Shown here: positions 10,485 to 23,980 of the stretch, one piece after another
Numbering within the stretch: position 1 is the first letter of the stretch
How the letters are laid out: each line of letters starts with the position of its first letter
Origin: Bathymodiolus brooksi
Taxonomy: Eukaryota; Mollusca; Bivalvia; Mytilida; Modiolidae
Assembly: GCA_963680875.1 (NCBI GenBank)
Contig: OY804579.1
Span: 27,079,804 to 27,143,803 of the forward strand
Direction: 5' to 3'
Length of the DNA stretch: 64,000 nt
Notes under the pieces: model-generated
Told to the model about the DNA's origin: nothing
The model's database searches: none
Seen by the model: the letters and a program-made list of their open reading frames with translations, nothing else
Position numbers and translations under genes: made by a program

Positions 10485-10985
10485 CACCCCGCTGGGGAAT
10501 CTGTTTAAAAAATGTGACCGAGATCCCCACCCTAAACCATATATATTTATGATCAGTGTGACTAGGCAAATTAAATGCATTATAACTCAGGCCCCAGGGT
10601 CATACCCCACCCCTACCTGAAGTAAACTTTTTAATGGTTGTGATCCCCACCCCTAAACCATATATATGTATGATCAGAGTGACTAGGCAAATTAAATGCA
10701 TTATAGCTCAGGCCCTGGGGGGTCATACCCCACCCCTACCTGAAGTGAACTTTTTAATGGTTGAGATCCCCACCCTTAAACCATATATATTTATGATCAG
10801 GGTGACTAGGCAAATTAAATGCCTTATAGCTCAGGCCCCGGGGGGTCATGCCCCACCCCCTACCTGAAGTGAACTTTATAATGGTTGAGATCCCTACCCC
10901 TAAACCATATATATTTATGATCAGGGTGAATAGACAAATTAAATGCCCCAAGAGTTGAGGCCCGGGGTCATCCCCATCCCCTACC
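10485..10985. repeat. ~122-bp tandem array, about 4 copies
   Basis: CCTAAACCATATATAT recurs at 10,531, 10,652, ~10,774 and 10,899. Each unit also carries GATCAG-GTGACTAGGCAAATTAA and a GC-rich GGCCC-GGGGTCATACCCC stretch with an inverted GGGGT/ACCCC pair. The open frames across it are repeats of the unit and not genes. Confidence 0.85.
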
Positions 10986-11659
10986 GGAAGTTTGTTTGAG
11001 AATTACACATATCTCAAACCATTTTGTCAATTTTAACCAAACTTTTCCCAAATGTTCCTTGGGTTCAAAGTTCCTTCCTCTTCCAAAGTTATGTTCGGTA
11101 TGTCTGGGGTCCAAGAGGGGGCCTAAAATGATTAATTATTTTAATATTTAAAAATCCTCTTCTTGTGAACCAGCAATGCCAGAAGATTGATACTTGGCAC
11201 ATAACATTGATAAATCTTGAAAAAAGGAATCCAGTTTGACCAAATGATTTTGACTTGCAACTCGGCTGTTGCATCTCTGATGCTTTCTCGATTTTATTTT
11301 CCACTTCATTAATTTTAATGACATAATTGAAAATCATAATTAGTCATTCATATTGCTGTATTTGTTTACGCTGTACACAATTTACCTGTGGGGAATTCCT
11401 TCGATAGCAATTAGATCCTAGAGGGTGGTATACGAATTGATCAAATTACTCGATTATCCGGGTAACTCGGTGAACGTTCTTAACAACATAAACTAAGGTT
11501 CAAGAAATGTGGCGACACATTACCGGCATAGAGCAACCAGCGAAAAAATTAAATTAGATAATAATGAAAAATTGGAGAGAAAAAGGACGTATGATCAGAT
11601 CAAAAGAAAAGAAAATTTCAAACAAGCTGGCAGAAAAACCGCAACTGGTTAGTTCACAA
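10986..11659. other. No recognisable gene
   Basis: Sequence of mixed composition between the 122-bp array and the left inverted arm. No family similarity seen on either strand. Confidence 0.45.
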
Positions 11660-13464
11660 CAGTGAAATAGACCGAATGACATGTTCAGTTTGCATACAAT
11701 ATGCATCTTCCGATTTAGACAAAAAGGGAGTCTTTGTGACGGGCAGAGTTGGCGAAAATCGTCGGACCTGACCTAACCGGCAGAATAACGGTCGGTCCGA
11801 TTAATTAATGAACCGTGTCTGTCCCAATGTCCGTCACGAAAATATTACTTTTGTGGTCGTCCAGTTGGCGATTGAAATTTATTCACTCCCAGTTTCCACT
11901 GCCAATGGCATTAAATTCAGTTTTCAGTTTTATCAAAATGTCAGACAGAGACTTGAAACTTTTTTATTTATTCTGTCAGACCGACACGTTCCTAATTTGT
12001 AATCGAAACTCCTAAGGAACGAGCACCTGCAACACATGGAACATTAAAACTGAAATATATTACTGAGCACAGCTCAATATACCTAATTAATCTTTCGATG
12101 CGCACTTCACAAATGGCATAAAACGAATGCAACCATCCGCGGCATTTTGACCGCCTTGTATACTCTAAAATTCACTCGGGATCCTCTGATTAATCGATCA
12201 CTTCTATGTAAAAACCCGGGGATTCTACAAGGGGATTTCCAACTTTATAAATACAACATTGACGTAATGGAAAAAATAGCGCTTTCATTAAAGTGTTCAT
12301 TTGATTTCACTACATTTACCCACGCCTCCGAACAAAAAGCGTCCTCGCTTTCCTCATGTACGAGCATTGTTTTCTTAACCAAATTAAATTATCCTTATAC
12401 CCTAACTTTTATCAATGATCCAACTAATATTAACTTTGACCCTAACACCTTAACCTACTTTGACAAAAAGTAACCTAAACAACAATGTACCTACTAAGGT
12501 CTGCAATTTTGAGTGCCACGGCCAAAAGAATAAATTTGGTGTTCAATCCTTAGCCAATTTTGCCTCGGCAGCGGCCCCAAGGAGCCTACTCTTAGCGAAC
12601 TCTGTAGGAGGGATCTTTGACGTGCACATGTGGCAGTTCCTGCACACGGGACCTCGGATTTAACGTCCTCATCCGACGGACATAAAAAATAAATAACAAC
12701 ATATCGTAATTCATTTGTATTCTATGATTTGCGTTCATCAGACATTCTCTGTCCTGTCAATATCTCATTCTATGATTGCCTCCTTGGCCTTCCATTCACA
12801 GGCTAACTCTGTTCTGTTTAAACCACTCCTGGAGAAATCAACCTCTACTGCTTAGAATTTCTAATTTACTTTGTATCTGACTATACATTGTCCTTCATTC
12901 AGAGGTTTCAGAGGAGAAGATTTTTAAAAATCGACCAATCAGAAACAAGAATTGCCTGTGTCGGCCATGCTTAATAACGGATCAGGACGAAATGAGCAAT
13001 CTTTATAGAGGACCTTCCATAGATGCTTCCTACCAAGTTTAAGTTCATTTGGCTGAGCAGTTTCAGAGGAGAAGATTTTAAAAAATCGACTAATTAGAAA
13101 CAAGAATTGCCTGTGTCGGCCATGTTTAATAACGGATCAGGACGAAATGAGCAATCTTTATAGAGGACCTTCAATAGATGCTTCCTACCAAGTTTAAGTT
13201 CATTTGGCTGAGCAGTTTCAGAGGAGAAGATTTTTAAAAATCGACTAATTAGAAACAAGAATTGCCTGTGGCGGCCATGTTTGTTAACGGATCAGGACGA
13301 AATGAGCAATCTGTATAGAGTACCTTCCATAGATGCATTCTACCAAGTTTCAGATCAATTGGCTTTGCGGTTTCAGAGGAGAAGATTAAAATGTGAAAAG
13401 TTGACGGACGACAGACGCCAAGTGATGGCAAAAAGCTCACGTTGCCTTAGGCAAGGTGAGCTAA
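11660..13464 (+). repeat. Left inverted arm (non-satellite part)
   Basis: Mirror of 31,853-33,591. It contains GTGCACATGTGGCAGTTCCTG and the GGACGTTAAATCC-type wording (inverted) common in mollusc repeats. A weak open frame of 108 codons (12,147-12,473) has no recognisable relatives and is disrupted in the mirror copy, so I do not call it a gene. Confidence 0.85.
12900..13464 (-). mobile_element. Helitron-like remnant with ~155-bp core repeats
   Basis: On the minus strand it starts TTAGCTCACCTTGCC at 13,464 and reads into CTTCTCCTCTGAAAC units. ATTGCCTGTG recurs at 12,951, 13,105 and 13,261, giving ~155-bp core repeats. This is the same family as the elements at 43.7-63.9 kb, truncated at its 3' side. 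The mirror copy starts at 31,853. Confidence 0.65.
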
Positions 13465-13980
13465 AAATACCATGGATAGGGGGTTCGATATACCATGGGT
13501 AGGAGGGCAAAATACCATGGGTATGGGGGTCAAAATACCATGGGTAGGGGGTTCAATATACCATGGGTGGGGGCCAAAATACCATGGATAGGGGGGTCAA
13601 AATCCCATGGGTATTCGGTTCGATATACCATAGGTAGGGGGTCAAAATAACATGGGTAGGGGGTTCAATATACCATGGGAATGGGGTCAAAATAACATGG
13701 GTAGGGGGTCAAAATACCATGGATAGGGGTCAAAATACCATGGGTAGGGGTTCAACATACCATGAGTAGGGTTCAAAATATCATGGATAGGGGGTTCAAT
13801 ATACCATGGTTAAGGGGAAAGTACCATGGGTAGGGGGGAAATACCATTGGTAGAGAATCTAAATACCATGGGTTGGGGGTTCAATATACCATGGGTAGAG
13901 GGTCCAAAATACCATGGGTAGGGATCAAAATGCCATGGGAAGGGAGCTCGATATACCATGGGTAGGGGATCAAAATACCA

Positions 13981-15418
13981 TGGATAAGCGGTTCGGTATA
14001 CCATGGACAGGGAGTCAAAATACAATGGGTAGGGGATTCAATATACCATGGGTAGAGGGGGTCAAAATACCATGGGTAGGTAGTTCAATATACCATGGGT
14101 AGGGTGCCAAAATACCATGGGTAGGGGAGTCAAAATACCATGGATAGAGGGTTAAAATACCATGGGTAGGGGAGTCAATATACCATGGGTATGGGGGTCA
14201 AAATGCCATGAGTAGGAGGGTCAAAATGCAATAGATAGGGGGTCAAAATGCTATCGGTCGGGGGTTCAATATACCATGGGTAATGGGGTCAATATACCAT
14301 GGGTAGGGGGTTCAATATACCATGGGTAGGGGTGTCAAAATACCATGGGTAAAGGGTTCAAAATACCATGGGTAGGGTGTTAAAATAACATGAGTAGGGG
14401 AGTCAAAATACCATGGGTAGGGGTTTCAATATTCATAGGTAAGGGGTCAAAATAACATGGGTAGGGGGTCAAAATACCATGGGTAGGGGAGTCAAAATAC
14501 CATGGATAGAGGGTTAAAATTCCATGGGTCAATATACCATGGGTATGGGGGACAAAATGCCATGAGTAGGAGGGTCAAAATGCAATAGATAGGGGGTCAC
14601 AATGCTATCGGTAGGGGGTTCAATATACCATGGGTAATGGGGTCAATATACCATGGTTAGGGGGTTCAATATACCATGGGTAGGGGGGTCAAAATACCAT
14701 GGATAAGCGGTTCGGTATACCATGGACAGGGAGTCAAAATACAATGGGTAGGGGATTCAATATACCATGGGTAGAGGGGGTCAAAATACCATGGGTAGGT
14801 AGTTCAATATACCATGGGTAGGGTGCCAAAATACCATGGGTAGGGGAGTCAAAATACCATGGATAGAGGGTTAAAATACCATGGGTAGGGGAGTCAATAT
14901 ACCATGGGTATGGGGGTCAAAATGCCATGAGTAGGAGGGTCAAAATGCAATAGATAGGGGGTCAAAATGCTATCGGTCGGGGGTTCAATATACCATGGGT
15001 AATGGGGTCAATATACCATGGGTAGGGGGTTCAATATACCATGGGTAGGGGTGTCAAAATACCATGGGTAAAGGGTTCAAAATACCATGGGTAGGGTGTT
15101 AAAATAACATGAGTAGGGGAGTCAAAATACCATGGGTAGGGGTTTCAATATTCATAGGTAAGGGGTCAAAATAACATGGGTAGGGGGTCAAAATACCATG
15201 GGTAGGGGAGTCAAAATACCATGGATAGAGGGTTAAAATTCCATGGGTCAATATACCATGGGTATGGGGGACAAAATGCCATGAGTAGGAGGGTCAAAAT
15301 GCAATAGATAGGGGGTCACAATGCTATCGGTAGGGGGTTCAATATACCATGGGTAATGGGGTCAATATACCATGGTTAGGGGGTTCAATATACCATGGGT
15401 AGGGGGGTCAAAATACCA
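13981..15418 (+). repeat. 719-bp higher-order repeat, two full copies
   Basis: TGGATAAGCGGTTCGGTATA begins at 13,981, 14,700 and 15,419, exactly 719 bp apart. The first two copies look identical base for base at every place I compared, including rare variants such as ATGCTATCGGT. The third copy diverges after about 80 bp. This is a recent tandem duplication of ~32 units. Confidence 0.85.
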
Positions 15419-16466
15419 TGGATAAGCGGTTCGGTATACCATGGACAGGGAGTCAAAATACAATGGGTAGGGGATTCAATATACCATGGGTATGGGATTC
15501 CATGTACCATGGGTAGAGGGGGTCAAAATACCATGGGTAGGTAGTTTAATATACCATGGGTAGGGTGTCAAAATACCATGGGTAGGGGAGTCAAAATACC
15601 ATGGATAGAGGGTTAAAATACCATGGGTAGGGGAGTCAATATACCATGGGTATGGGGGTCAAAATGCCATGAGTAGGAGGGTCAAAATGCAATAGATAGG
15701 GGGTCACAATGCTATCGGTCGGGGGTTCAATATATCATGGGTAATGGGGTCAATATACCATGGTTAGGGGGTTCAATATACCATGGGTAGGGGGTCAAAA
15801 TACCATGGGTAAAGGGTTCAAAATACCATGGGTAGGGTGTTAAAATGACATGAGTAGGGGAGTCAAAATACCATGGGTAGGGGTTTCAATATTCATAGGT
15901 AGGGGGTCAAAATACCATGGGTAGGTAGTTCAATATACCATGGGTAGGGTGCCAAAATACCATGGGTAGGGGAGTCAAAATACCATGGATAGAGGGTTAA
16001 AATACCATGGATATGGGGTTCGATATACCATGGGTTGTGGTGTTCAAACTATCATGGGTAGGGGGTCAAAATACCATGGATAGGGGGTCAAAACACCATG
16101 GGTAGGGGAGTCAAAATACCATGGATAGAGGGTTAAAATACCATGGGTAGGGGAGTCAATATACCATGGGTATGGGGGTCAAAATGTCATGAGTAGGAGG
16201 GTCAAAATGCAATAGATAGGGGGTCACAATGCTATCGGTCGGGGGTTCAATATATCATGGGTAATGGGGTCAATATACCATGGGTAGGGGGTTCTATATA
16301 CTATGGGTAGGGGGGTCAAAATACCATGGGTAAAGGGATCAAAATACCATGGGTAGGGTGTTAAAATGACATGAGTAGGGGAGTCAAAATACCATGGGTA
16401 GGGGTTTCAATATTCATAGGTAGGGGTCAAAATAACATGGGTAGGGGGGTCAAAATACCATGGGTA

Positions 16467-17514
16467 CGGAAGGTCAAAATAAGATGGATAGGGGGGTCAG
16501 AATACCATGGATATGGGGTTCGATATACCATGGGTTGTGGTGTTCAAACTATCATGGGTAGGGGGTCAAAATACCATGGATAGGGGGTCAAAATACCATA
16601 GTTAGGGGTTCAACCAAACATGAGTAGAGTGGTCAAAATACCACGGATAGGGGTTCGATATACCATTGGTAAGGGTGTCAAAATATCATGGAGAGGGGGT
16701 CAACATACCATGGGTACGGAAGGTCAAAATAAGATGGATAGGGAGGTCAAAATACCATGGATATGGGTTTCAATATACCATGGGTAGGGGGGTTCAAATA
16801 CCATGGATAAGGGGTCAGAATACCATGGATGGAGGGGGTCAAAATACCATGGATAGGGGGTCAAAATACCATAGTTAGGGGTTCAACCAAACATGAGTAG
16901 AGTGGTCAAAATACCACGGATAGGGGTTCGATATACCATTGGTAAGGGTGTCAAAATAACATGGGTAGGGGGGTCAAAATACCATGGGTACGGAAGGTCA
17001 AAATAAGATGGATAGGGGGGTCAGAATACCATGGATATGGGGTTCGATATACCATGGGTTGTGGTGTTCAAACTATCATGGGTAGGGGGTCAAAATACCA
17101 TGGATAGGGGGTCAAAATACCATAGTTAGGGGTTCAACCAAACATGAGTAGAGTGGTCAAAATACCACGGATAGGGGTTCGATATACCATTGGTAAGGGT
17201 GTCAAAATATCATGGAGAGGGGGTCAACATACCATGGGTACGGAAGGTCAAAATAAGATGGATAGGGAGGTCAAAATACCATGGATATGGGTTTCAATAT
17301 ACCATGGGTAGGGGGGTTCAAATACCATGGATAAGGGGTCAGAATACCATGGATGGAGGGGGTCAAAATACCATGGATAGGGGGTCAAAATACCATAGTT
17401 AGGGGTTCAACCAAACATGAGTAGAGTGGTCAAAATACCACGGATAGGGGTTCGATATACCATTGGTAAGGGTGTCAAAATACCATGGAGAGGGGGTCAA
17501 CATACCATGGGTAC
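16467..17514 (+). repeat. 524-bp higher-order repeat, two copies plus part of a third
   Basis: GTACGGAAGGTCAAAATAAG occurs with CGGAAGG at 16,467, 16,717, 16,991, 17,241 and 17,514: alternating spacings of 250 and 273/274. The 524-bp composite is repeated almost perfectly. The reverse complement of the marker recurs in the right block (for example near 27,735 and 30,160). Confidence 0.8.
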
Positions 17515-20500
17515 GGAAGGTCAAAATAAGATGGATAGGGAGGTCAAAATACCATGGATATGGGTTTCAATATACCATGGGTAGGGGGATTCAAATACCA
17601 TGGATAAGGGGTCAGAATACCATGGATGGAGGGGAGAAGAATACCATGGGTAGGGGTTCAACATAACATGAGTAGGGTGTCAAAATACCATGGATAGTGG
17701 GTTCGATATACCATGGGTAGGGGGCCAAAATACCATGGGAGGGGGTAAAAATACCATGGATAGGGGGGTTAAAATATCATGGGTACGGATTCGATATACC
17801 ATGGGTAGCAGGGGTCAAAATGCCATGGATAGGGAGATCAAAATACCATGGGTAGGTGGTTTGATATACCATTTGTAGGGGTAAAAATAGCATGGGTGGG
17901 AGAGGGGATCAATATACCATGGGTAGAGGGTTCAATATACCATGGGTAGGGGGCCAAAATACCATGGGTGGGGGTAAAAATACCATGGATAGGGTGGTCA
18001 AGATATCATGGGTAGGGGTTCAACATACCAAGAGTAGGGGGTCAAAATATCATGGATAGGGGGTTCAATATACCATGGGTAAGGGGAAAGTACCATGGGT
18101 AGGGGTGAAATACCATTTGTAGGGAATCTAAATACCATGGGTTGAGGGTTCAATATACCATGGGTAGAGGGTCCAAAATACCATGGGTGGGGATCAAAAT
18201 ACCATGGGAAGGGAGCTCGATATACCATGGGTAGGGGATCAAAATACCATGGATAGGCGGTTCGGTATACCATGGACAGGGAGTCAAAATACAATGGGTA
18301 GGGGATTCAATATACCATGGGTATGGGATTCCATGTACCATGGGTAGAGAGGGTCAAAATACCATGGGTAGGTAGCTCAATATACCATGGGTAGGGTGTC
18401 AAAATACCATGGGTAGGGGAGTCAAAATACCATGGATAGGGGGTCACAATGCTATCGGTCGGGGGTTCAATATACCATGGATAATGGGGTCAAAATACCA
18501 TGGGAAGGGGGTTCAATATACCATGGGTTGGGGGGGGGGGCAAAATGCCATGGGTAGGAGGGTTACAATGCAATGGATAGGGGGTCAATATGCCATGGGT
18601 ATGGGGGTCAAAATGCCATGAGTAGGAGGGTCAAAATGCAATAGATAGGGGGTCACAATGCTATCGGTCGGGGGTTCAATATACCATGGATAATGGGGTC
18701 AAAATACCATGGGTAGGGGGTTCAATATACCATGGGTTGGGGGGTCAAAATGCCATGGGTAGGAGGGTTACAATGCAATGGATAGGGGGTCAATATACCA
18801 TGGGTAGGGGGTCAAAATAACTTGGGTAGTGCGTTCAATATAAATTGGGTAGGGGGATCAAACTATCATGGGTAGGAAGGTCAAACCACCATGGATAGGG
18901 GGTCAAAATACCATGGTTAGCGGTTCAACAAAACATGAGTAGAGGGTTCACAATACCACGGATAGGGGTTCGATATACCATGGGTAAGGGTGTCAAATAC
19001 CATGGATAGGGGGTCAAAATACCATGGGTAGGGGGGTCAAAATACCATGGGTAAAGGGTTCAAAATACCATGGGTAGGGGGGTTAAAATGACATGAGTAG
19101 GGGAGTCAAAATACCATGGGTAGGGGTTTCGATATTCCATAGGTAGGGGGTCAAAATAACATGGGTAGGGGTCAAAATACCATGGTTAGGGGTTCAACAA
19201 AACATGAGTAGAGTGGTCAAAATACCACAGATAGGGGTTCGATATACCATTGGTAAGAGTGTCAAAATACCATGGGTACGGAAGGTCAAAATAAGATGGA
19301 TAGGGAGGTCAAAATACCATGGATATGGGTTTCGATATACCATGGGTAGGGGGTTCAAATACCATGGATAAGGGGTCAGAATACCATGGATGGAGGGGAG
19401 CAGAATACCATGGTGAGGGGTTCAACATAACATGAGTAGGGTGTCAAAATACCATGGATAGTGGGTTCGATATGCCATGGGTAGAGGTGCAAAATACCAT
19501 GGGTAAGGGGGTAAAAATACCATGGGTAGAGGGTTCAATATACCATGAGTAGGGGGCCAAAATATCATGGGTAGGGGTAAAAATACCATGGATAGGGGGG
19601 TTAAAATATCATGGGTACGGATTCGATATACCATGGGTAGCAAGGGTCAAAATGCCATGGATAGGGAGATCAAAATACCATGGGTAGGCGGTTCGATATA
19701 CCATTTGTAGGGGTAAAAATAGCATGGGTGGGGGAGGGGATCAATATGATGTGAGAACCAGCAGGGGGAGGGGGATGTAATTTATAGGAGTATTGTGTTG
19801 AATATTAGGACAAATACCATTTGTCATGTTTGCATATGCATGGTTGTGTATGAGGAAATATAGCTGTTTGTACTATGTGTACAAAATATGACATAATTAA
19901 TCAATACTTGAATATATCAATTTTTTACCTGTCAGACAGCAATGCATTTTTTATTGGGTAATGTGTTCAGAGAAAATAAGAATAAATTGACTGTTTCACA
20001 TTTTATTAAAGTAATGGAAATGCAAACTATCCAACTTCTGGAATTTTTAATTTTATCATAGTTTCACATTTTTCTTTGGAATCATTTTTGTAAGCACATA
20101 TTCAAATTGCTGTCTGCTAAACATGAAAGTGTGGGAACTGAAGATTGCATTACATAGCTATTATTGTTGAAATGAACTGAATCGCTATATATATATATTG
20201 TATGCATTAATTATGTACCTGGTACGTCCTTTATATATCATTATGCGGATTATGTGTTATTTTCATTTGTAAAGTACCTGTAGTCTAGTAAAACTGGCAC
20301 TGAATACGCAGAATTATGTCAATTTCAGCTCAGGCGCAGTCGCCATGTTTTAACTTGGAAGTGTATTTACGTTACTGATTTTGTCAATAAACATCGTTTT
20401 AAGTTTATGTACATCGTAACCATGGACATATTGTAACTCCTCAGATCAGTAGTAATCCATTTTATAGTAGCTGTCATGTGTTTTTACGGGAGAATTTGGT

Positions 20501-20789
20501 CATATTATGAGCCCGCTGTCAGTCTCATTCATCAACCACTTGTTGCTTACGATTGTTCACTTCCGGTGTGGCGCCAAGTACAAATTGTAACTTACGATGA
20601 TTTAGTTGTTGTAGAAAAATTCTTTCTTTAGCTTTGAGGAGTTACTTTTATAGAATAGGAAATATGTTATTTAGTTATTAGAGTTTTAAAATTGTATTAA
20701 GTATTTTTGATAGTGCGTGTGCACCTTTGGTGATTTTTACACTTTTGGCATAATATTTTATTTTTAAAATACATTTTCATCAAAGATAT

Positions 20790-21070
20790 GGGTTGGAATA
20801 CACTAAATTATAATATTCAGTATTTCATAAGGATTGGAATACACTAAACTATAATAATACTCAGTATTTCATATGGTTTGGAATACACTAAACTATAATA
20901 ATACTCCGTATTTCATAAGGTTTGGAATACATTAAACTATAATAATACTCAGTATTTCATAAGGTTTGGAATACATTAAACTATAATAATACTCAGTATT
21001 TCATAAGGTTTGGAATACATTAAACTATAATAATACTCAGTATTTCATAAGGTTTGGAATACACTAAACT
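20790..21070 (+). repeat. 44-bp tandem array, about 6 copies
   Basis: TATTTCATAAGG-TTGGAATACA units start at 20,821, 20,865, 20,909, 20,953, 20,997 and 21,041, an exact 44-bp period. It lies inside the 2.25-kb insertion. Confidence 0.9.
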
Positions 21071-21330
21071 GATGTTGCAAAGGTTGAGAATATCATAAAA
21101 TTGTATTGAAATTATCTACTGAAGTAAAAGTGATAACATTAATTAATACTAATAGTAACATTTGCACAGATAAATGTTAGCAACTCAAATAGTGTTGGTA
21201 ATTATATAATGTGTCTAAATTGTTGAAGTGACTTGTTCTAAGGACAGAAACATTTTCTAGTATATGTGTACATTTGTATATTTTTGAATAATCTCTAGGA
21301 AAGAGATTGATTAGCATTTTCTGCCACAAG

Positions 21331-21590
21331 TACAATCTAAGGGAGATAATTCCTTTCATTAGTTATAGTTCAGAGATTGATTCAAATATTACTGTTAATA
21401 AAAGGGGGATAATTCTTTCTAAAAGTTAAAGTAAATAATCTCTAAGGTAGAGATTAATCTATTAATCTAAGGGAGATAATTCCTTTCATTAGTTATAGTT
21501 CAGAGAATGATTCAAATATTACTGTTAATAAAAGGGGGATAATTCTTTCTAAAAGTTGAAGTGATTAATCTCTAAGGTAGAGATTAAACA
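21331..21590 (+). repeat. 130-bp tandem duplication
   Basis: GGGAGATAATTCCTTTCATT begins at 21,341 and 21,471. The two copies differ at only a few positions and contain AATCTCTAAGGTAGAGATTA, itself a palindrome-like motif. Confidence 0.85.
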
Positions 21591-21991
21591 CTTTTTGTTA
21601 TTGTTAATAGTTTTTAATATTTGTTATTCAAAGTTTCCATATATTGTAAATTTTCTGGTTTAAATACACTGTGGACTGACCAGGGTTTAGTTTTGAACAT
21701 TTTGATCTTGTAAAGTGATCTTATATTGAATTGAACTAATAAAATATGGAAACTTATTCACTCTTCATGATCATTAAAGCCTGCAACCTGGAAATTTAGT
21801 CTTCATAGGCTAAATACATTGTCATTGTCATCACTTGGCTGATTTGTCGTTACCAAGGTAATAATTAATAATAATTTGTTGATCTAAGGGTTTACTTTGC
21901 CTAGACGGAGATATTTTGGTAGAAGGTAGTTGGGAGAATTAGAACACTCCTATAGTTCAGAGGTTAGCAGTTCTACTCCTAGAGCGCTACA

Positions 21992-23980
21992 ATACCATGG
22001 GTAGAGGGTTCGAAATACCATGGGTGAGGGTAAAAATACCATGGATAGGGGGGTCAAGTTATCATGCACAGGGGCTCTATATACCATAGCAGTGGTCAAA
22101 ATACCATGGGTAGGGGGTTCGATATACTATGTGTAGGGTGTCAAAATACCATGGGTGGGGGAGGGGGTCAAAATACCATGGATAGGAGGTTCGATATACC
22201 TTGGGCAGGGGGGTCAAAATACCATGGGTAGGGGAGTCAAAATACCATGGGTAGGGAATTCAGTATACCATGGGTAGGGGGTCAAAATACCATGGGTGGA
22301 GGAGGGAATAAAAATACCATGGATAGGGGGTCATAATACCGTGCGTAGGGGTTCAATATACATGGACCATGCATAGGTGGTTCGATATACATTTTGCATA
22401 CCATGGGTAGGGGGGTAAAAATACCATGGATAGGGGAGTCAATACCATAGGTAAGGGGTCAAAATACCACGGGTAGGGGGTTCAATATACCATGGGTAAG
22501 GGGTCAAAATGCCATTGGTAGGAGGGTCAAAATACCATGGATAGGGAGGGTCAAAATGCCATGGGTAGGGTGTTTGATATACCATGGGTAGGGAGTCAAA
22601 ATACCATGGGTAGGGGGTTCAATATACCATCAGTAGGGGGGTCAACATTTCATGGGTAGGGGATTCTATATACCATGGGTAGGGGCTCAAAATACCATGG
22701 GTAGGGGGTTCAATATACCATGGGTAGGGGGCCAAAATACCATGGGTAGGGGGGTCAAAATACCATGGCTAGTGGTTAATATACGGGAGGTCAAAATAAG
22801 ATGGATAAGGGTTCAAAATACCATGGAAAAGGGGTTCGATATATCATGGGTAGGGGGTTATAATACCATGAACAGGGCGTCAGAATACCATGGATGGAGG
22901 GGGCAGAATACCATGGATTGGGGTTCAACATAACATGAATAGGGTGTCAAAATACAATGGTTAGTGGCCTCGATATACCATGGGTAGAGGTGCAAAATAT
23001 CATGGGTAAGGGGGTAAAAATACCATGGGTAGAGGGTTCAATATACCATGGGTAGGGGGGCCAAAATACCATGGGTGGGGGTAAAAATACCATGGATAGA
23101 GGGGTTAAAATATCATCGGTGGGGGTTCAATATACCATGGGTAGCAGGGGTCAAGATACCATGAGTAGGGGGTTCGATATACCATGCGTAGGGGGTAAAA
23201 ATAGCATGGGTGGGGGAGGAGGTCAATATAACATGGGTAGAGGGTTCAATATACCATGGGTAAGGGGCCCAAAATACCATGGGTGGGGGTAAAAATACCA
23301 TGGATATGGGGGTCAAAATATCATGCGCAGGGGTTCTATATACCAGGGGTAGTAGGGGTCAAAATACCATGGATAGGGATCATAATACCATGGGTAGGGG
23401 GTTCGATATACCATGTGTAGGGGAGTCAAAATAACATGGGTGGGGGAGGGGGTCAAAATACCATGGATAGGAGGTTCGATATACCTTGGGCAAGGGGCTC
23501 AAAATACCATGGGTAGGGGAGTCAAAATACCATGGATAGGGAATTCAGCATACCATGGGTAGGGGGTCAAAATACCATGGGTGGAGGAAGGAGTCAAAAT
23601 ACCATGGATAGGGGGTCATTATACCATGCGAAGGGGTTCAATATACATGTTCCATGCATAGGGGTTCTATATAATTTTTTATACCATGGGTAGGGGGGGT
23701 CAAAATACCATGGGTATGAGGTTCAATATACCATCGGTAGGGGGTGAAAATACCATGGGTAGGGGAGTCAATACCATGAGTAGGGGGTCAACATACCACG
23801 GGTAGAGGGTTCAATATACCATTGGTAGGGGGGTCAAAATGCCATTGGTAGGAGGGTCAAAATACCATGGATAGGGGGGTCAAAATGCAATGGGTAGGGG
23901 ATTCCATATACCATGGGTAGGGGGTCAAAAAACTATGGGTAGGGGATCCAAAATACCATGGGTGGGGATCAAAATACCAT
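21992..23980 (+). repeat. 22/23-bp minisatellite array, left block continued
   Basis: Same unit and orientation as 13,465-19,746, directly continuing it across the insertion. It contains variants with GGGTGGGGGAGGGGG and short AT insertions (TACATTTTGCATACC near 22,390), which have inverted counterparts near 26,925 and 29,285. Confidence 0.9.

Larger units (their letters stand above)
13465..19746 (+). repeat. 22/23-bp minisatellite array, left block (G-rich strand is +)
   Basis: About 280 units alternate between TCAAAATACCATGGGTAGGGGG (22 bp) and TTC(A/G)ATATACCATGGGTAGGGGG (23 bp). Each has a CCATGG palindrome and a GGGTAGGGGG run. Because 22+23 equals 45, dimers preserve reading frame over short stretches and produce false open frames rich in PWV/YHG or PWYFDP. 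Internal higher-order repeats are listed separately. Confidence 0.95.
19747..21991 (+). mobile_element. 2.25-kb insertion in the minisatellite, possible solo LTR
   Basis: The array breaks at ...GATCAATA and resumes ATACCATGGGTAGAGGG. The intervening DNA begins TGATGTGAGAACC and ends GAGCGCTACA, so it has TG...CA ends, and it holds an AATAAA signal near 21,739. Homologous positions in the right block (for example ~29,715) and in other units read through without it. CAATA occurs on both sides (19,742 and 21,990), but the empty sites suggest at most a 2-bp duplication, so the LTR reading is uncertain. No coding region is seen. Confidence 0.6.

Noticed and set aside
12147..12473. 108-codon frame in the left arm as a gene
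   Set aside because: No recognisable motif, and the frame is not conserved in the mirrored arm at 32.7-33.0 kb.
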